Shown in pieces: positions 34,718 to 43,750 of a DNA stretch of 64,000 nt. Source of the stretch: Lachnospiraceae bacterium (GTDB taxonomy: Bacteria; Bacillota; Clostridia; Lachnospirales; Lachnospiraceae); assembly GCA_910575255.1 (NCBI GenBank), contig CAJTEM010000020.1:37645-101644 (forward strand), written 5' to 3'. Under the pieces are notes generated by a model. The model was not told the origin of the DNA. It was given only the letters and a program-made list of their open reading frames with translations, and made no database searches. Numbering within the stretch: the stretch's first letter is position 1; every line of letters starts with the position of its first letter. Made by a program: the position numbers and the translations under genes.

Positions 34718-35557
34718 ATGGAAAAGAAAAAGGAGACCCGGATTCTTTTACTGCGTATCATGATGGGGATTTGTACTGTTGTATTTGTTGTCAGCGGTTT
34801 TTTGCTGGTTCAGGACTATATCCGGACCAGCCGGCAGCAAAAGACCTTTGATACGCTCACGGAACGTTTCACGGAGAAGCCTGTGCCGGACATGGCAGAG
34901 CCGGAGCAGGTGGCGGGCGGGGAAGAGGAAGAACAACTGCCTTCGGATCGGAAGTGGAAGTTATGGTGGGAGGAACAGGCGCAGGAGCGTTTTGCCGTCT
35001 ACCAGTCCATGAAGGAAGAGAACCCGGATATGATCGGCTGGATCCGGATTGAGGGGACGAACATCGACTATCCGGTCATGCAGACTCCGGGCAGTGCGGA
35101 TTATTATCTGCATCGGGATTTTTATAAGAATAAGAGCAGTTACGGAACCCCTTACCTGGCGGAGACCTGCCGTTATACGGATCCGCGGACAAGCCTGCTG
35201 ATCAGCGGCCATCATATGAAGAACGGTTCGATGTTCGCGCAGCTTCAGAATTATACAGAACAGGCGTTTTGCAGCGAACATCCTTACGTCCAGTTTGATA
35301 CCATGGATGAGGCAGGAAGCTATGAGGTGGCGGCAGTGATCAAGCTCAGCGCATCCGGGGATCAGACAATCTGGCAGGATCTGCTGTACCCGCAAAAGGA
35401 TGGTGACTTTGCCGGGGCCTGGGAACGGATGAAGGCGCAGAGCTTTTATGATACCGGGGTGGAGATTTCAGAGGAAGATGAACTGCTGGCCCTGGTGACC
35501 TGTGAATATACTTTGAAGAACGGGCGGATTATGCTGGTGGCAAAGCGAATTCTCTGA
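34718..35557 (+). CDS. srtB: Class B sortase
   Basis: A 279-residue membrane-anchored transpeptidase with a cytoplasmic basic start, a signal-anchor (about residues 8-28, ILLLRIMMGICTVVFVVSGFLL), an acidic linker, and the sortase barrel. Catalytic residues are His165 (SGHHM), Cys262 (LVTCEYT) and an Arg in KNGRIMLVAKR. The TCEYT context and length fit class B. No obvious sorted substrate is adjacent. ATG 34718 is the only start that leaves a normal N-terminus; the frame extends far upstream without stops but overlaps the ATPase gene antisense. Confidence 0.9.
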   Translation: MEKKKETRILLLRIMMGICTVVFVVSGFLLVQDYIRTSRQQKTFDTLTERFTEKPVPDMAEPEQVAGGEEEEQLPSDRKWKLWWEEQAQERFAVYQSMKEENPDMIGWIRIEGTNIDYPVMQTPGSADYYLHRDFYKNKSSYGTPYLAETCRYTDPRTSLLISGHHMKNGSMFAQLQNYTEQAFCSEHPYVQFDTMDEAGSYEVAAVIKLSASGDQTIWQDLLYPQKDGDFAGAWERMKAQSFYDTGVEISEEDELLALVTCEYTLKNGRIMLVAKRIL

Positions 35558-35652
35558 CAGGAAAGGGAAGCCGCGGTCAATGAGATGCTGCGGGAAAGCA
35601 CCGCAGAAAGAGGGCTATTGGAAGAGCTCAGGATAAAAGTGAGGGGATACTT

Positions 35653-36360
35653 ATGAATATGAACATGAATCCTAACAGTGAACTGCAGCAGTCTGTGGTC
35701 AGTGTTCCGGATCTGGCACAGGTGCCGGAGGATCTTCTGAATCAGGCGAGGGAATTTCAGGAAGCGATTATGATGTATTCCTGTGCGATTCGGGAGGTTA
35801 AAACCAAGCTGGAGGTGCTGAATGATGAATTATCCATACGCAATCAGCGCAATCCCATCGAGATGATCAAATCACGTGTCAAAAAGCCGATGAGCATTGT
35901 GGAAAAGCTTCATCGCCGGAATCTGCCGGTCAATCTCGATTCCATGATCAATCATCTGGACGATGTGGCAGGGATCCGCGTGATCTGTTCCTTTGTGGAT
36001 GACATTTATAATGTGGCGCGGATGCTGGTAAGCCAGGACGATATCCGGGTGATTGCCGTGAAGGACTACATTGAGCATCCCAAGCCGAATGGCTATCGCA
36101 GCTATCACCTGATTGTGGAGGTTCCGGTGTTCTTTTCTGACCGGAAGAAGGATATGCGGGTCGAGGTGCAGATCCGCACGATTGCTATGGATTTCTGGGC
36201 CAGTCTGGATCATCAGCTGAAGTATAAGAAGGATATCGGGGCAGCGGCGGATGAGATCGGCAAGGAGCTGCAGAAGTGTGCGGAGGTGATTGCCCAGACA
36301 GACCGGCATATGCTGGTGATCCGCAAAAGCATTGAGGAGCAGAAAGCAAAGGCGAAATAG
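35653..36360 (+). CDS. relQ: Small alarmone synthetase, RelQ/YjbM type
   Basis: The 235-residue protein makes (p)ppGpp. It has the RelA/SpoT synthetase fold without hydrolase, TGS or ACT domains: DDVAGIRVICSFVDD, KDYIEHPKPNGYRSYH (nucleotide binding, conserved in SAS) and VEVQIRTIAMDFWASLDHQL. Length and a C-terminal helix fit RelQ better than RelP. GTGAGGGG precedes ATG 35653. It may be transcribed together with the sortase gene 95 nt upstream. Confidence 0.92.
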   Translation: MNMNMNPNSELQQSVVSVPDLAQVPEDLLNQAREFQEAIMMYSCAIREVKTKLEVLNDELSIRNQRNPIEMIKSRVKKPMSIVEKLHRRNLPVNLDSMINHLDDVAGIRVICSFVDDIYNVARMLVSQDDIRVIAVKDYIEHPKPNGYRSYHLIVEVPVFFSDRKKDMRVEVQIRTIAMDFWASLDHQLKYKKDIGAAADEIGKELQKCAEVIAQTDRHMLVIRKSIEEQKAKAK

Positions 36361-36398
36361 TCAACGGCCGCCTGACCGGGCAGGAATCTGCCAGGATA

Positions 36399-37220
36399 CT
36401 AATACCAATAATAGGACAGGGTTTCGGTGATCCGAAAGCCTGTCTTTTTGTACAGGGCAACAGCAGCCTGATTGTCTGCGGAGACATGCAAAAGGATATT
36501 TCTCATGGGATCGCGTCTCTGTCTGTTTTCTTCCTGGAGAAAGGAAAGAAGACGGCAGATCAGTATGGTTCCCAGGCCCTGTCCACGCATGGGGGGCAGG
36601 ATTTCGACCTCATGAAGGCAAAGGATGTCCCGGGAGACAGGGGTGGTGCGGCAGGAGCCGACGATATCCAGGGAAATCGGGCAGGTGTGGCAGGGGCCGG
36701 GAATCGCCAGACGCCAAAGCGCATTTTCAGAGAAAATATCATTCGGGGTCAGCAGATCCCCTGCCTCGTGGCCTGCCGAAAGACAGGGAGAGGAAAGGGG
36801 CAGAGAAAGACCGCGTTCCATCTGCAGCTCCTGGCGGAAAAGCTCAGCGCCCAGAGCATCTATGACAGCGAGGGTATCTGTGCAGCTTTCGGAAACCGGA
36901 AACAGCAGATCCTGCTCTTTGCAGTCCTCTAGCGCTAGTGACAGGAGACGGGAAAAACAGCCTTTTCTGCGGTGCCGGGGATCGGTAAAGGCAATGCATT
37001 CCAGGGCGGAATCGTCCAGGAAAAGCAGTGCCAGTGCACTGAGTAATTGTCCCCGGGAATCGGTGAGCAGATAATGACTGAAGACCGCTTCCTCTTCTGT
37101 AAGCGGGTAGGTCAGAGAAATGGAATCGTGCTCCCGGCAGTAATCGGTAAGCAGAAGAATTGCCTGCTGCTGTTCTGGTGTGAGCCGGGCAGTCCGGCAG
37201 ACGGAGGGAAAAGGATTCAT
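36399..37220 (-). CDS. GNAT-family N-acetyltransferase, tandem domain
   Basis: The 273-residue protein has two GNAT-like halves. The first carries an acetyl-CoA loop in DPRHRRKGCFSRLLSLAL (about residue 87) and the second in LPPMRGQGLGTILICRLL (about residue 210), followed by HVSADNQAAVALYKKTGF. Only the second has the canonical Q/R-x-x-G-x-G/A form. The substrate cannot be told. ATG 37220 has AAAGGAG upstream; the reading frame extends further upstream without one. Confidence 0.82.
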   Translation of the reverse strand: MNPFPSVCRTARLTPEQQQAILLLTDYCREHDSISLTYPLTEEEAVFSHYLLTDSRGQLLSALALLFLDDSALECIAFTDPRHRRKGCFSRLLSLALEDCKEQDLLFPVSESCTDTLAVIDALGAELFRQELQMERGLSLPLSSPCLSAGHEAGDLLTPNDIFSENALWRLAIPGPCHTCPISLDIVGSCRTTPVSRDILCLHEVEILPPMRGQGLGTILICRLLSFLQEENRQRRDPMRNILLHVSADNQAAVALYKKTGFRITETLSYYWY

Positions 37221-37377
37221 AGCGGGCTCCTTTCTGGGATTTATTACCAAGCATAGCAAAAGTATAGTAAAAAAACAACGAAAATACAAGGAGATGAATT
37301 GTTATTTGCCGAAGGAAGTGCTAAAATAGGTAGCTGTTTGACCAGATGAGGTGTTTTCAAGAAAGGAAATGATTCCT

Positions 37378-37779
37378 ATGAAATATGTAAAAGAATGTGC
37401 GGTGATTCTGGGAATCACATTGGTGGGAGAGTGGCTGAATATGCTGCTGCCCCTGCCGGTTCCGGCCGGAGTCTACGGGCTGTTTCTGATGCTGATTCTT
37501 TTTTGCACAGGAGCTTTAAAGCTGGAACAGGTGGAGGCGACCGGTAATTTTCTTCTGGATATTATGCCGGTGATGTTCGTGCCGGCGGCAGCAGGCCTGA
37601 TGGACAGCTTTGAACAGCTGCGGCCGGTTCTGGCGCCGTTAATCATCATCTGCGTGATCTCAACGCTGGCAGTGATGGCTGTCACGGGGAAGACGGCGGA
37701 TCTGATGATCGAGAGAGGAGAGAGGCACGGAAAGGAAAAACGGTACAAAGGCAGAAAAGGAGGAAAGAAAAAATCATGA
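37378..37779 (+). CDS. lrgA: LrgA/CidA-family holin-like protein
   Basis: A 133-residue membrane protein with about four segments and the family stretch PVPAGVYGLFLMLILFCTGALK. LrgA/CidA proteins are holin-like and, with LrgB/CidB, are linked to autolysis control or to export of small metabolites such as pyruvate. ATG 37378 follows GAAAGGAAATG; the charged tail (KEKRYKGRKGGKKKS) is cytoplasmic. The gene overlaps lrgB by 4 nt. Confidence 0.88.
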   Translation: MKYVKECAVILGITLVGEWLNMLLPLPVPAGVYGLFLMLILFCTGALKLEQVEATGNFLLDIMPVMFVPAAAGLMDSFEQLRPVLAPLIIICVISTLAVMAVTGKTADLMIERGERHGKEKRYKGRKGGKKKS

Positions 37780-38465
37780 GCCTGGTGAAAGAATCGCTGT
37801 ATTTTGGTGTTGTGGTCAGCCTTCTGGCCTATTGGGCCGGTCTGTGGCTGAAGCAGAAGCTGGGCTGGGCTGTTCTGAATCCGATTCTGGTGGCAGTGGC
37901 GCTGGTGATTGCGGCTTTAAAGCTTCTGCGGGTCGATTATCCCGGCTATTATGAGGGTGCGAAATATATCAGCTACCTTTTGACGCCGGCCACAGTCTGT
38001 CTGGCAATTCCGCTGTATAGGCAGTTAAAATTGCTTTTGCAGAATCTGGCTGCCGTGGCGCTGGCCATTACTGCCGGGGTGATTGCCAGTGCACTGAGTA
38101 TTTTCGTGCTGTGTCTGGCATTTCGTATGGAGCATGTCTACTATGCCACACTGCTTCCGAAATCCATCACCACAGCCATTGGCATGGGAGTCAGCGAGGA
38201 GGCCGGCGGGATCGTCACCATTACTGTGGTATGCATTATCATTACCGGTATTTTTGGAAATATCATCGGGGAAAGGATGTTTTTGCTTCTGCGTCTGAAA
38301 AGTCCTATTTCCCGCGGCCTGGCTCTGGGAACGTCTGCTCATGCAGTCGGCACGGCGAAAGCTCTGGAGCTGGGAGAGATCGAGGGCGCCATGAGCAGCC
38401 TTTCGGTAGCTGTGGCAGGTCTGATGACGGTCGTGGTGGTGCCGCTGGTGTCCGGCTGGATCTGA
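37776..38465 (+). CDS. lrgB: LrgB/CidB-family protein
   Basis: The 229-residue partner of LrgA has about seven membrane segments and the family motifs TPATVCLAIPLYRQ, LPKSITTAIGMGVSEEAGG and GTSAHAVGTAKALELGE. It overlaps lrgA by 4 nt (ATGA), so the two are made together. No LytSR two-component system is adjacent. Two palindromic repeats follow it and probably end the transcript. Confidence 0.92.
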   Translation: MSLVKESLYFGVVVSLLAYWAGLWLKQKLGWAVLNPILVAVALVIAALKLLRVDYPGYYEGAKYISYLLTPATVCLAIPLYRQLKLLLQNLAAVALAITAGVIASALSIFVLCLAFRMEHVYYATLLPKSITTAIGMGVSEEAGGIVTITVVCIIITGIFGNIIGERMFLLLRLKSPISRGLALGTSAHAVGTAKALELGEIEGAMSSLSVAVAGLMTVVVVPLVSGWI

Positions 38466-38514
38466 GTTCCTTTTCACGGACAATGTCAGTGAGTTAAGCG
38501 TTTCTGCAAGTTAC

Positions 38515-38714
38515 GCTCTGGAAAAAGGGTTCCCCGGCTTGCGGGTTTCGGATGCAGAAACTCTAAGCTTGCAGAAATCTGCTAAAAGCAGTGCCAAAAA
38601 TACCGAACTCGCTTCGCTCAGACAGCTGTATTTTTGACACTGACGCAGATTCCTGCAAGCTAAGAGTTTCTAGGCATCCTGCAAACGCAATCCGGGGAAC
38701 CCTTTTTCCAGAGC
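38515..38714 (+). repeat. Large intergenic palindrome, copy 6 (type A)
   Basis: Nearly identical to copy 4 (25503-25702). The inner stem differs by paired changes: AGTGCCAAAAATA opposite TATTTTTGACACT replaces AGGAGCAAAAATA/TATTTTTGCTCCT. The loop reads AACTCGCTTCGCTCAGACAG. On its left is TTCACGGACAATGTCAGTG, a motif seen inverted at the outer side of other copies. Confidence 0.9.
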
Positions 38715-38782
38715 TGGTATCTGCCAGCATCGAAAACTAATCTGTGAAATAATTACAGTTATTTTAGGGGGAGGGATATTCA

Positions 38783-39025
38783 GCCTTGGAACAAGGGGAG
38801 GGCCGCAGCGGGAAATGGTCTGCGGATGTTGACTTTGCAGAGATTTAGAAGTCCTTAAATTTCTGAGTTTTGCGTGGAAACGAAAATTCACACTGTCTGA
38901 GCGTGGCGAGTTTGTGAATTTTCGTTTCGTTTTTAGCAAAAATCAGAAATTTTAGGAATTCTTGATCTCGAAACCGGAAACATCCGCAGACCATTTCCCG
39001 CTGCGGCCCTCCCCTTGTTTCAAGG
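38783..39025 (-). repeat. Large intergenic palindrome, copy 7 (type B)
   Basis: Outer arms of 47 nt with one mismatch (38783-38829, 38979-39025) enclose the conserved asymmetric middle. The loop is in minus orientation with a variant CTGAGCGTGGCGAGTTTG. It follows copy 6 after 68 bp, exactly as copies 4 and 5. The region 38466-39163 holds only this pair and the pyr promoter. Confidence 0.9.
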
Positions 39026-39103
39026 CGTACTCTCTGGAACCTCACCCCATCCAGTGAAAAGTAACAGAGTACCTTTCGGGATGCCTTATCTGACGATTTG
39101 GAC

Positions 39104-39132
39104 TTGAAACGCTACCAGCGATATGCTAAAAT
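39104..39132 (+). promoter_or_regulatory. SigA-type promoter of the pyrFKDE operon
   Basis: TTGAAA (39104-39109) and TAAAAT (39127-39132) with 17-nt spacing. The leader to pyrF is short (about 25 nt), leaving no room for a PyrR attenuator. Confidence 0.6.
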
Positions 39133-39163
39133 GGAAAAAATCGCAAAACGGAAGGAGAATCCA

Positions 39164-40081
39164 ATGATTCAACAGCTGATTGAGAAGATACGAAAGACCA
39201 AAGCTCCCTTATGTGTCGGATTGGATCCGATGCTGAGCTACATACCGGATCCCATCCTTAAGGCATCCTTTCAGGAATATGGGGAGACGCTTGAGGGGGC
39301 AGCCGATGCGATCTGGAATTTTAATAAGGAGATCGTGGATCATACCTGGGATTTGATTCCTTGTGTGAAGCCGCAGATTGCCATGTACGAGCAGTTCGGG
39401 ATCGAAGGACTTAAGGTATATGAGAGGACGGTCCGGTATTGTCAGGATAAGGGGCTTTTGGTGATCGGAGATGCCAAGCGCGGAGATATCGGCTCCACTT
39501 CTGCGGCCTATGCCACTGCGCATCTGGGCAGGATAAAGGTGGGGAGCTCCTTCCGCACAGCTTTCAATACGGATTTTCTGACCGTCAATCCCTATCTGGG
39601 AACGGACGGAGTGAAGCCCTTTGTGGAGGTATGTAAGGCGGAGGATAAGGGGATTTTTGTCTTGGTGAAGACTTCCAACCCTTCCAGCGGAGAATTCCAG
39701 GATCGGCGGATTGACGGCCGCCCATTGTATGAGCATGTGGCGGATAAGGTTGTGGAGTGGGGCGCGGATTGTATGGATAAAGAATACAGCAATGTGGGCG
39801 CCGTGGTGGGCGCTACCTATCCGGAGATGAGCGCGGTTCTCAGAAAGAAGATGCCGCATACGTATTTTCTGGTGCCGGGATATGGCGCTCAGGGAGCGAC
39901 GGCGCAGGATCTGAGGCCCTGTTTTGACGATCAGGGACTGGGGGCGATCGTGAATTCCTCCCGGGGTATCATTGCGGCATATCGCCAGGAGAAGTATGCC
40001 AGGTTCGGGGCGGAGCATTTTGCAGAGGCATCCAGGCAGGCAGTCATGGATATGGCAGCGGACATTAACAGCGTATTGTAA
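39164..40081 (+). CDS. pyrF: Orotidine 5'-phosphate decarboxylase (long form)
   Basis: PyrF converts OMP to UMP, the last step of UMP synthesis. The 305-residue length and the sequence fit the long-form OMP decarboxylases. The catalytic motif is DAKRGDIGST with Lys105; GLDPML near the N-terminus and a VPGYGAQGATAQDL phosphate-binding stretch are also typical. ATG 39164 follows GGAAGGAG. It is the first gene of the four-gene pyr operon. Confidence 0.94.
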   Translation: MIQQLIEKIRKTKAPLCVGLDPMLSYIPDPILKASFQEYGETLEGAADAIWNFNKEIVDHTWDLIPCVKPQIAMYEQFGIEGLKVYERTVRYCQDKGLLVIGDAKRGDIGSTSAAYATAHLGRIKVGSSFRTAFNTDFLTVNPYLGTDGVKPFVEVCKAEDKGIFVLVKTSNPSSGEFQDRRIDGRPLYEHVADKVVEWGADCMDKEYSNVGAVVGATYPEMSAVLRKKMPHTYFLVPGYGAQGATAQDLRPCFDDQGLGAIVNSSRGIIAAYRQEKYARFGAEHFAEASRQAVMDMAADINSVL

Positions 40082-40102
40082 ACGGGCCGACAGGAGGATA
40101 CC

Positions 40103-40897
40103 ATGGAGAGGATCGAGAGGACCGGGCCGGTGTGGAGGGAGACAGAGGTAGTCTCGCAGAAGCGCCTGGCCGGAGATATTTACAGCATGTGGATTCAGGC
40201 AGACGATGTGGCGGCAGCGGCGCATGCCGGACAGTTTCTTTCCCTGTACACCAGGGATAAAAGCCGCCTGCTTCCCCGCCCCATCAGCATTTGTGAGATA
40301 AACAGAGAGCAGGGGCGGGTGCGGATTGTATACCGCGTGGCAGGGGCCGGTACGGCAGAATTCTCACAGTATCGTCCCAAAGATCCGGTATCTCTGGCCG
40401 GGCCTTTCGGGAACGGCTTTCCGACAAAGCAAAAAAAGCCGGGGCAGAGAGCATTTCTGATCGGCGGCGGCATCGGGATTCCGCCGATGCTGGAGCTGGC
40501 CAGAGAGCTTGACGGGGAAAAGCAGATCATTCTGGGGTATCGGGATGAGCTCTTTCTGAATGAGGAGCTGGAGGCTTATGGCCAGGTATGGCTTGCCACG
40601 GAGAACGGCAGTGCCGGAACCCGTGGGAATGTGATGGACGTTATCCGGGCGAATTCTCTGACCGCGGATGTGATCTATGCCTGCGGACCGACCCCCATGC
40701 TGCGGGCAGTAAAGAACTACGCCGCAGAGCAGGGGATGGAATGCTGGCTTTCTCTGGAGGAGCGGATGGCCTGCGGGATCGGCGCCTGTCTGGCCTGTGT
40801 CTGCCAGTCGAAGGAGGTTGACAGTCATTCTCATGTCAAAAACAAGCGGATCTGCAAGGATGGGCCGGTATTTGCGGCATGGGAGGTGGAGCTGTGA
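40103..40897 (+). CDS. pyrK: Dihydroorotate dehydrogenase electron transfer subunit
   Basis: PyrK carries FAD and a [2Fe-2S] cluster and passes electrons from dihydroorotate to NAD+ in the class 1B enzyme. The 264-residue protein has the FAD motif RPISICEI, the NAD-binding GGGIGIPPM region, and the cluster ligands CGIGACLACVC followed by the Cys of RICKDGPVF. It overlaps pyrD by 4 nt (GTGA), matching formation of a PyrD-PyrK complex. Confidence 0.95.
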   Translation: MERIERTGPVWRETEVVSQKRLAGDIYSMWIQADDVAAAAHAGQFLSLYTRDKSRLLPRPISICEINREQGRVRIVYRVAGAGTAEFSQYRPKDPVSLAGPFGNGFPTKQKKPGQRAFLIGGGIGIPPMLELARELDGEKQIILGYRDELFLNEELEAYGQVWLATENGSAGTRGNVMDVIRANSLTADVIYACGPTPMLRAVKNYAAEQGMECWLSLEERMACGIGACLACVCQSKEVDSHSHVKNKRICKDGPVFAAWEVEL

Positions 40898-41799
40898 TAA
40901 GCACAAAAGTAAAGCTGGCAGGCGTGGAGCTGAAGAATCCGGTGATGACAGCCTCCGGAACTTTCGGAAGCGGTGCGGAATACGGGGAATTCGTGGATCT
41001 GAACCGGCTGGGAGCAGTAGTGACCAAGGGCGTGGCGAATGTCCCGTGGGCGGGGAACCCTACGCCGCGGGTAGCGGAGGTCTATGGCGGCATGCTCAAT
41101 GCCATCGGCTTGCAGAACCCTGGGATTGATGTGTTTGTAAAAAGGGATATTCCGTTTCTGAAGCAATATGATACACGGATTGCGGTCAATGTCTGCGGCA
41201 GGACTACAGAGGATTATCTGGAGGTAACAGAGCGTCTGGGTGAGGAGCCGGTGGATCTTCTGGAGATCAATATTTCCTGTCCGAATGTGAAGGAGGGCGG
41301 GATTGCTTTCGGTCAGGATCCGAAGGCCGTGGAGGCGATTACCCGGGCCGTGAAGGATCGGGCAAGGCAGCCGGTTATCATGAAGCTCAGTCCGAATGTC
41401 ACGGATATCGGTGAGATGGCACGGGCGGCGGAGGCCGGAGGAGCGGATGTGATCTCGCTGATCAATACCCTGACCGGCATGAAGATTGACATTAACCGGC
41501 GGACCTTTGCTCTGGCTAACAAGACCGGCGGAATGTCCGGCCCTGCCGTTAAGCCGGTAGCGGTGCGGATGGTGTACCAGGTGGCTCAGGCAGTGAAGCT
41601 TCCGATTATCGGCATGGGAGGAATCGTCACGGCAGAGGATGCCCTGGAGTTTCTCATGGCCGGCGCTACGGCAGTTTCTGTGGGGACAGCCAACTTCTTT
41701 CGTCCCTGTGCGGCGACAGAGGTCGCGGAGGGGATCGAACGTTTTATGGAAAAAGAGGGAGTCGGAGACATTACAGAGCTGATTGGCTGCGTAAAATAG
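40894..41799 (+). CDS. pyrD: Dihydroorotate dehydrogenase, class 1B catalytic subunit
   Basis: PyrD oxidises dihydroorotate to orotate with FMN. The 301-residue protein has SGTFGSGAEYG near the N-terminus, the active-site Cys129 in NISCPN, and the FMN phosphate motifs (GMGGI, SVGTANF). The Cys base marks the class 1 enzymes, and the coupled pyrK marks class 1B. I chose GTG 40894, which overlaps the pyrK stop and has GGGAGG upstream; an in-frame ATG at 40879 is possible but lacks a site. Confidence 0.95.
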   Translation: MISTKVKLAGVELKNPVMTASGTFGSGAEYGEFVDLNRLGAVVTKGVANVPWAGNPTPRVAEVYGGMLNAIGLQNPGIDVFVKRDIPFLKQYDTRIAVNVCGRTTEDYLEVTERLGEEPVDLLEINISCPNVKEGGIAFGQDPKAVEAITRAVKDRARQPVIMKLSPNVTDIGEMARAAEAGGADVISLINTLTGMKIDINRRTFALANKTGGMSGPAVKPVAVRMVYQVAQAVKLPIIGMGGIVTAEDALEFLMAGATAVSVGTANFFRPCAATEVAEGIERFMEKEGVGDITELIGCVK

Positions 41800-41823
41800 G
41801 AGGAAAGGGGAGGCATTTGACAG

Positions 41824-42498
41824 ATGGAAGATTATAAAAAGGAATTTATTGAATTTATGATTGACTGTGAGGTCTTGAAATTCGGAGACTTTATCACAAA
41901 GAGCGGGAGAAAGACCCCGTTTTTTATCAATACAGGATTCTACCGCACGGGAGCGCAGCTGCGCCGTTTGGGCGGCTATTATGCCCGGGCGATTCAGAAT
42001 GCCTTTGGCGTGGATTTTGACGTGCTGTTCGGGCCGGCCTACAAAGGGATTCCGCTGGCCGTAGCCGCTTCCATGGCCATCAGTGAACGGTATGATGTGG
42101 AGATTAAATATTGCTCGAACCGCAAGGAGGTCAAGGATCATGGGGACAAGGGGATCCTGCTCGGAAGTCCGATTCAGGATGGGGACAGGGTGCTGATTAT
42201 TGAAGATGTTACCACAGCGGGAACCTCGATTGAGGAGACTCTGCCGATTATCCGGGCGCAGGGAGCTGTCGATGTGCTGGGACTGATCGTATCCGTGGAT
42301 CGGATGGAACGGGGAAAAGGAACAAAATCTGCTTTTCAGGAGATGGAAGAGAAATACGGTTTGAAGGCCTCTGCCATTGTTACGATGGAAGAGGTGACGG
42401 AGCACCTTTACAACCGGCCCTATAAGGGGAGGGTAATCATCGATGATGCGCTGAAATCATCGTTAGATGCATATTATGAGCAATATGGCGCAAAGTAG
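41824..42498 (+). CDS. pyrE: Orotate phosphoribosyltransferase
   Basis: PyrE joins orotate and PRPP to give OMP. The 224-residue protein has the PRPP-binding loop LIIEDVTTAGTS, the FGPAYKGIPLA stretch, the catalytic loop (NRKEVKDHGDKG), and a typical FGDFITKSGRKTPFFIN N-terminal motif. It sits 24 nt after pyrD. With carAB elsewhere in the window, only the pyrB and pyrC steps of UMP synthesis are missing from this segment. Confidence 0.95.
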   Translation: MEDYKKEFIEFMIDCEVLKFGDFITKSGRKTPFFINTGFYRTGAQLRRLGGYYARAIQNAFGVDFDVLFGPAYKGIPLAVAASMAISERYDVEIKYCSNRKEVKDHGDKGILLGSPIQDGDRVLIIEDVTTAGTSIEETLPIIRAQGAVDVLGLIVSVDRMERGKGTKSAFQEMEEKYGLKASAIVTMEEVTEHLYNRPYKGRVIIDDALKSSLDAYYEQYGAK

Positions 42499-42555
42499 GA
42501 AAAGGCAGAGCGGTCTGCCGCTGGCCGGCGGCCGGCAGCTGCAGAGGTAAGGAGT

Positions 42556-42711
42556 ATGGATATGGAGAGAATTTACAAGACCATGAGGAATACGGGAGCA
42601 TGCAATATCGCTGCAGGAATTGTGATTCTGGTGGCAGGGGTGGCCGTGGGTATTGTATCGATTGTCAGCGGGAGTATTCTGCTGAAGCGCAGATCTGAGA
42701 TTATGTTTTAG
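42556..42711 (+). CDS. Small single-span membrane protein (51 aa)
   Basis: A short gene with GGTAAGGAG upstream of ATG 42556. It encodes 51 residues with one membrane helix (about residues 15-40, CNIAAGIVILVAGVAVGIVSIVSG) and a basic end (LLKRRSEIMF). The glycine- and valine-rich helix and clean ribosome binding site suggest a real protein. It follows pyrE by 57 nt and is followed by a hairpin at 42722, so it probably belongs to the pyr transcript. Function unknown. Confidence 0.65.
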   Translation: MDMERIYKTMRNTGACNIAAGIVILVAGVAVGIVSIVSGSILLKRRSEIMF

Positions 42712-42721
42712 GCTTTTTGGG

Positions 42722-42753
42722 AGGCAGTCTCTTCCTGGCGGGAGGGACTGCCT
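42722..42753 (+). terminator. Probable terminator after the pyr operon
   Basis: AGGCAGTC (42722-42729) pairs with GACTGCCT (42746-42753), with a partly paired inner part (CTTCC/GGGAG). The following TTCTGCTG is only a weak T-run. Confidence 0.4.
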
Positions 42754-42867
42754 TCTGCTGACTTATGTGGCGGAAATGGTGGTAGCAGTCAATGAGGACA
42801 AAGGGTGACTGACAAAAAAGGAAGCTGACAGGCTGCCTGAAATAGTTATAGAACGAGAGGAAAAGTA

Positions 42868-43344
42868 ATGATAAAAAACACGACCAGAAACCAGAAATTC
42901 GGGTGGGTGTTGTTTCTTGCTTACCTGGCGATGCTGGTCTATTTTGTGTTCTTTGCCGAATCCTTTGGGAGGGATCCGGCGCAGCGGGAATATGCATATA
43001 ATCTGGAGCTGTTTAAGGAGATCAAACGGTTCTATCAATATAGACATCAGTTAGGAATGGAAGCATTTCTGTTAAATGTGGTAGGGAATATGGTGGCATT
43101 TATGCCATGCGGTTTTTTTCTTCCGATTGTCAGCCGGAGAAGCAAGAAGTGCTACAATGCGACCTGGCTCTGCTTTGGTTTAAGCCTCTGTATTGAGACA
43201 GTACAGCTGATATTCAAGGTGGGGAGCTTTGATGTGGATGATCTGCTTTTGAATACCCTGGGGGGTGTGCTGGGATACCTTTGTTATCATGTGGTGCAGC
43301 AGATACGGATCAGGAGGAAACGTCATGCGAAGACAGAGACATAA
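42868..43344 (+). CDS. VanZ-like membrane protein
   Basis: A 158-residue protein with about four membrane segments. Its arrangement matches the VanZ family: LLNVVGNMVAFMPCGFFLPI, GLSLCIETVQLIFKVGSFDVDD and LLNTLGGVLGYLCYH. VanZ confers low-level teicoplanin resistance in vanA clusters, but chromosomal relatives are widespread and their role is unknown; there is no van cluster here. AGAGGAAAAG lies upstream of ATG 42868. It overlaps the next gene by 20 nt. Confidence 0.87.
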   Translation: MIKNTTRNQKFGWVLFLAYLAMLVYFVFFAESFGRDPAQREYAYNLELFKEIKRFYQYRHQLGMEAFLLNVVGNMVAFMPCGFFLPIVSRRSKKCYNATWLCFGLSLCIETVQLIFKVGSFDVDDLLLNTLGGVLGYLCYHVVQQIRIRRKRHAKTET

Positions 43345-43651
43345 GATTTCGTATATCAGGAAGCCCTTTGCAAAAAGGAGCCTGGTCTGCCTGCCGCTGG
43401 CAATATCGGCTCTGATGCTGGGAATTGTCAGTGTGGCCTTAAGTGTCCGGCTGCAGGGACAGGGCGGGCTGAATGTGGCAGCATGGGGCGTGAGCAGTTT
43501 CTTGTTTGCGGTTATGGCACTGGCCTATGGAGGGCTGTCCTTTTTGGAAAAGGAGAAGAATTATCTTTTGTCCAGGATTGGAATATGGATGGCGGGTGCA
43601 TTGGCAGTATTGTGGGTTTGCGTGACTGTGGTGGGACTTGTCGGGGGCTGA
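43325..43651 (+). CDS. Small three-span membrane protein of unknown function
   Basis: A 108-residue protein that begins inside the VanZ-like gene at ATG 43325, with AGGAGGAAACG upstream. It has a basic N-terminus and three membrane segments (about residues 20-42, 50-70 and 82-105). It may belong to a DUF6142-like group of clostridial membrane proteins, but that is a guess from memory. The overlap suggests co-expression with the VanZ-like protein. Confidence 0.7.
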   Translation: MRRQRHKISYIRKPFAKRSLVCLPLAISALMLGIVSVALSVRLQGQGGLNVAAWGVSSFLFAVMALAYGGLSFLEKEKNYLLSRIGIWMAGALAVLWVCVTVVGLVGG

Positions 43652-43750
43652 GGTCTTGCCATTGCCTTCGCGCAGAGAAAGCGGGAACCGTGTTCCGGCA
43701 CAAGAGTCTTGAAAGCCGGACAGTTTGTCAGGAAAGGGAAAGGAACAGAC

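Noticed and set aside
39104..39163. PyrR attenuator before pyrF
   Set aside because: The leader is only about 25 nt and has no terminator or PyrR-binding loop.
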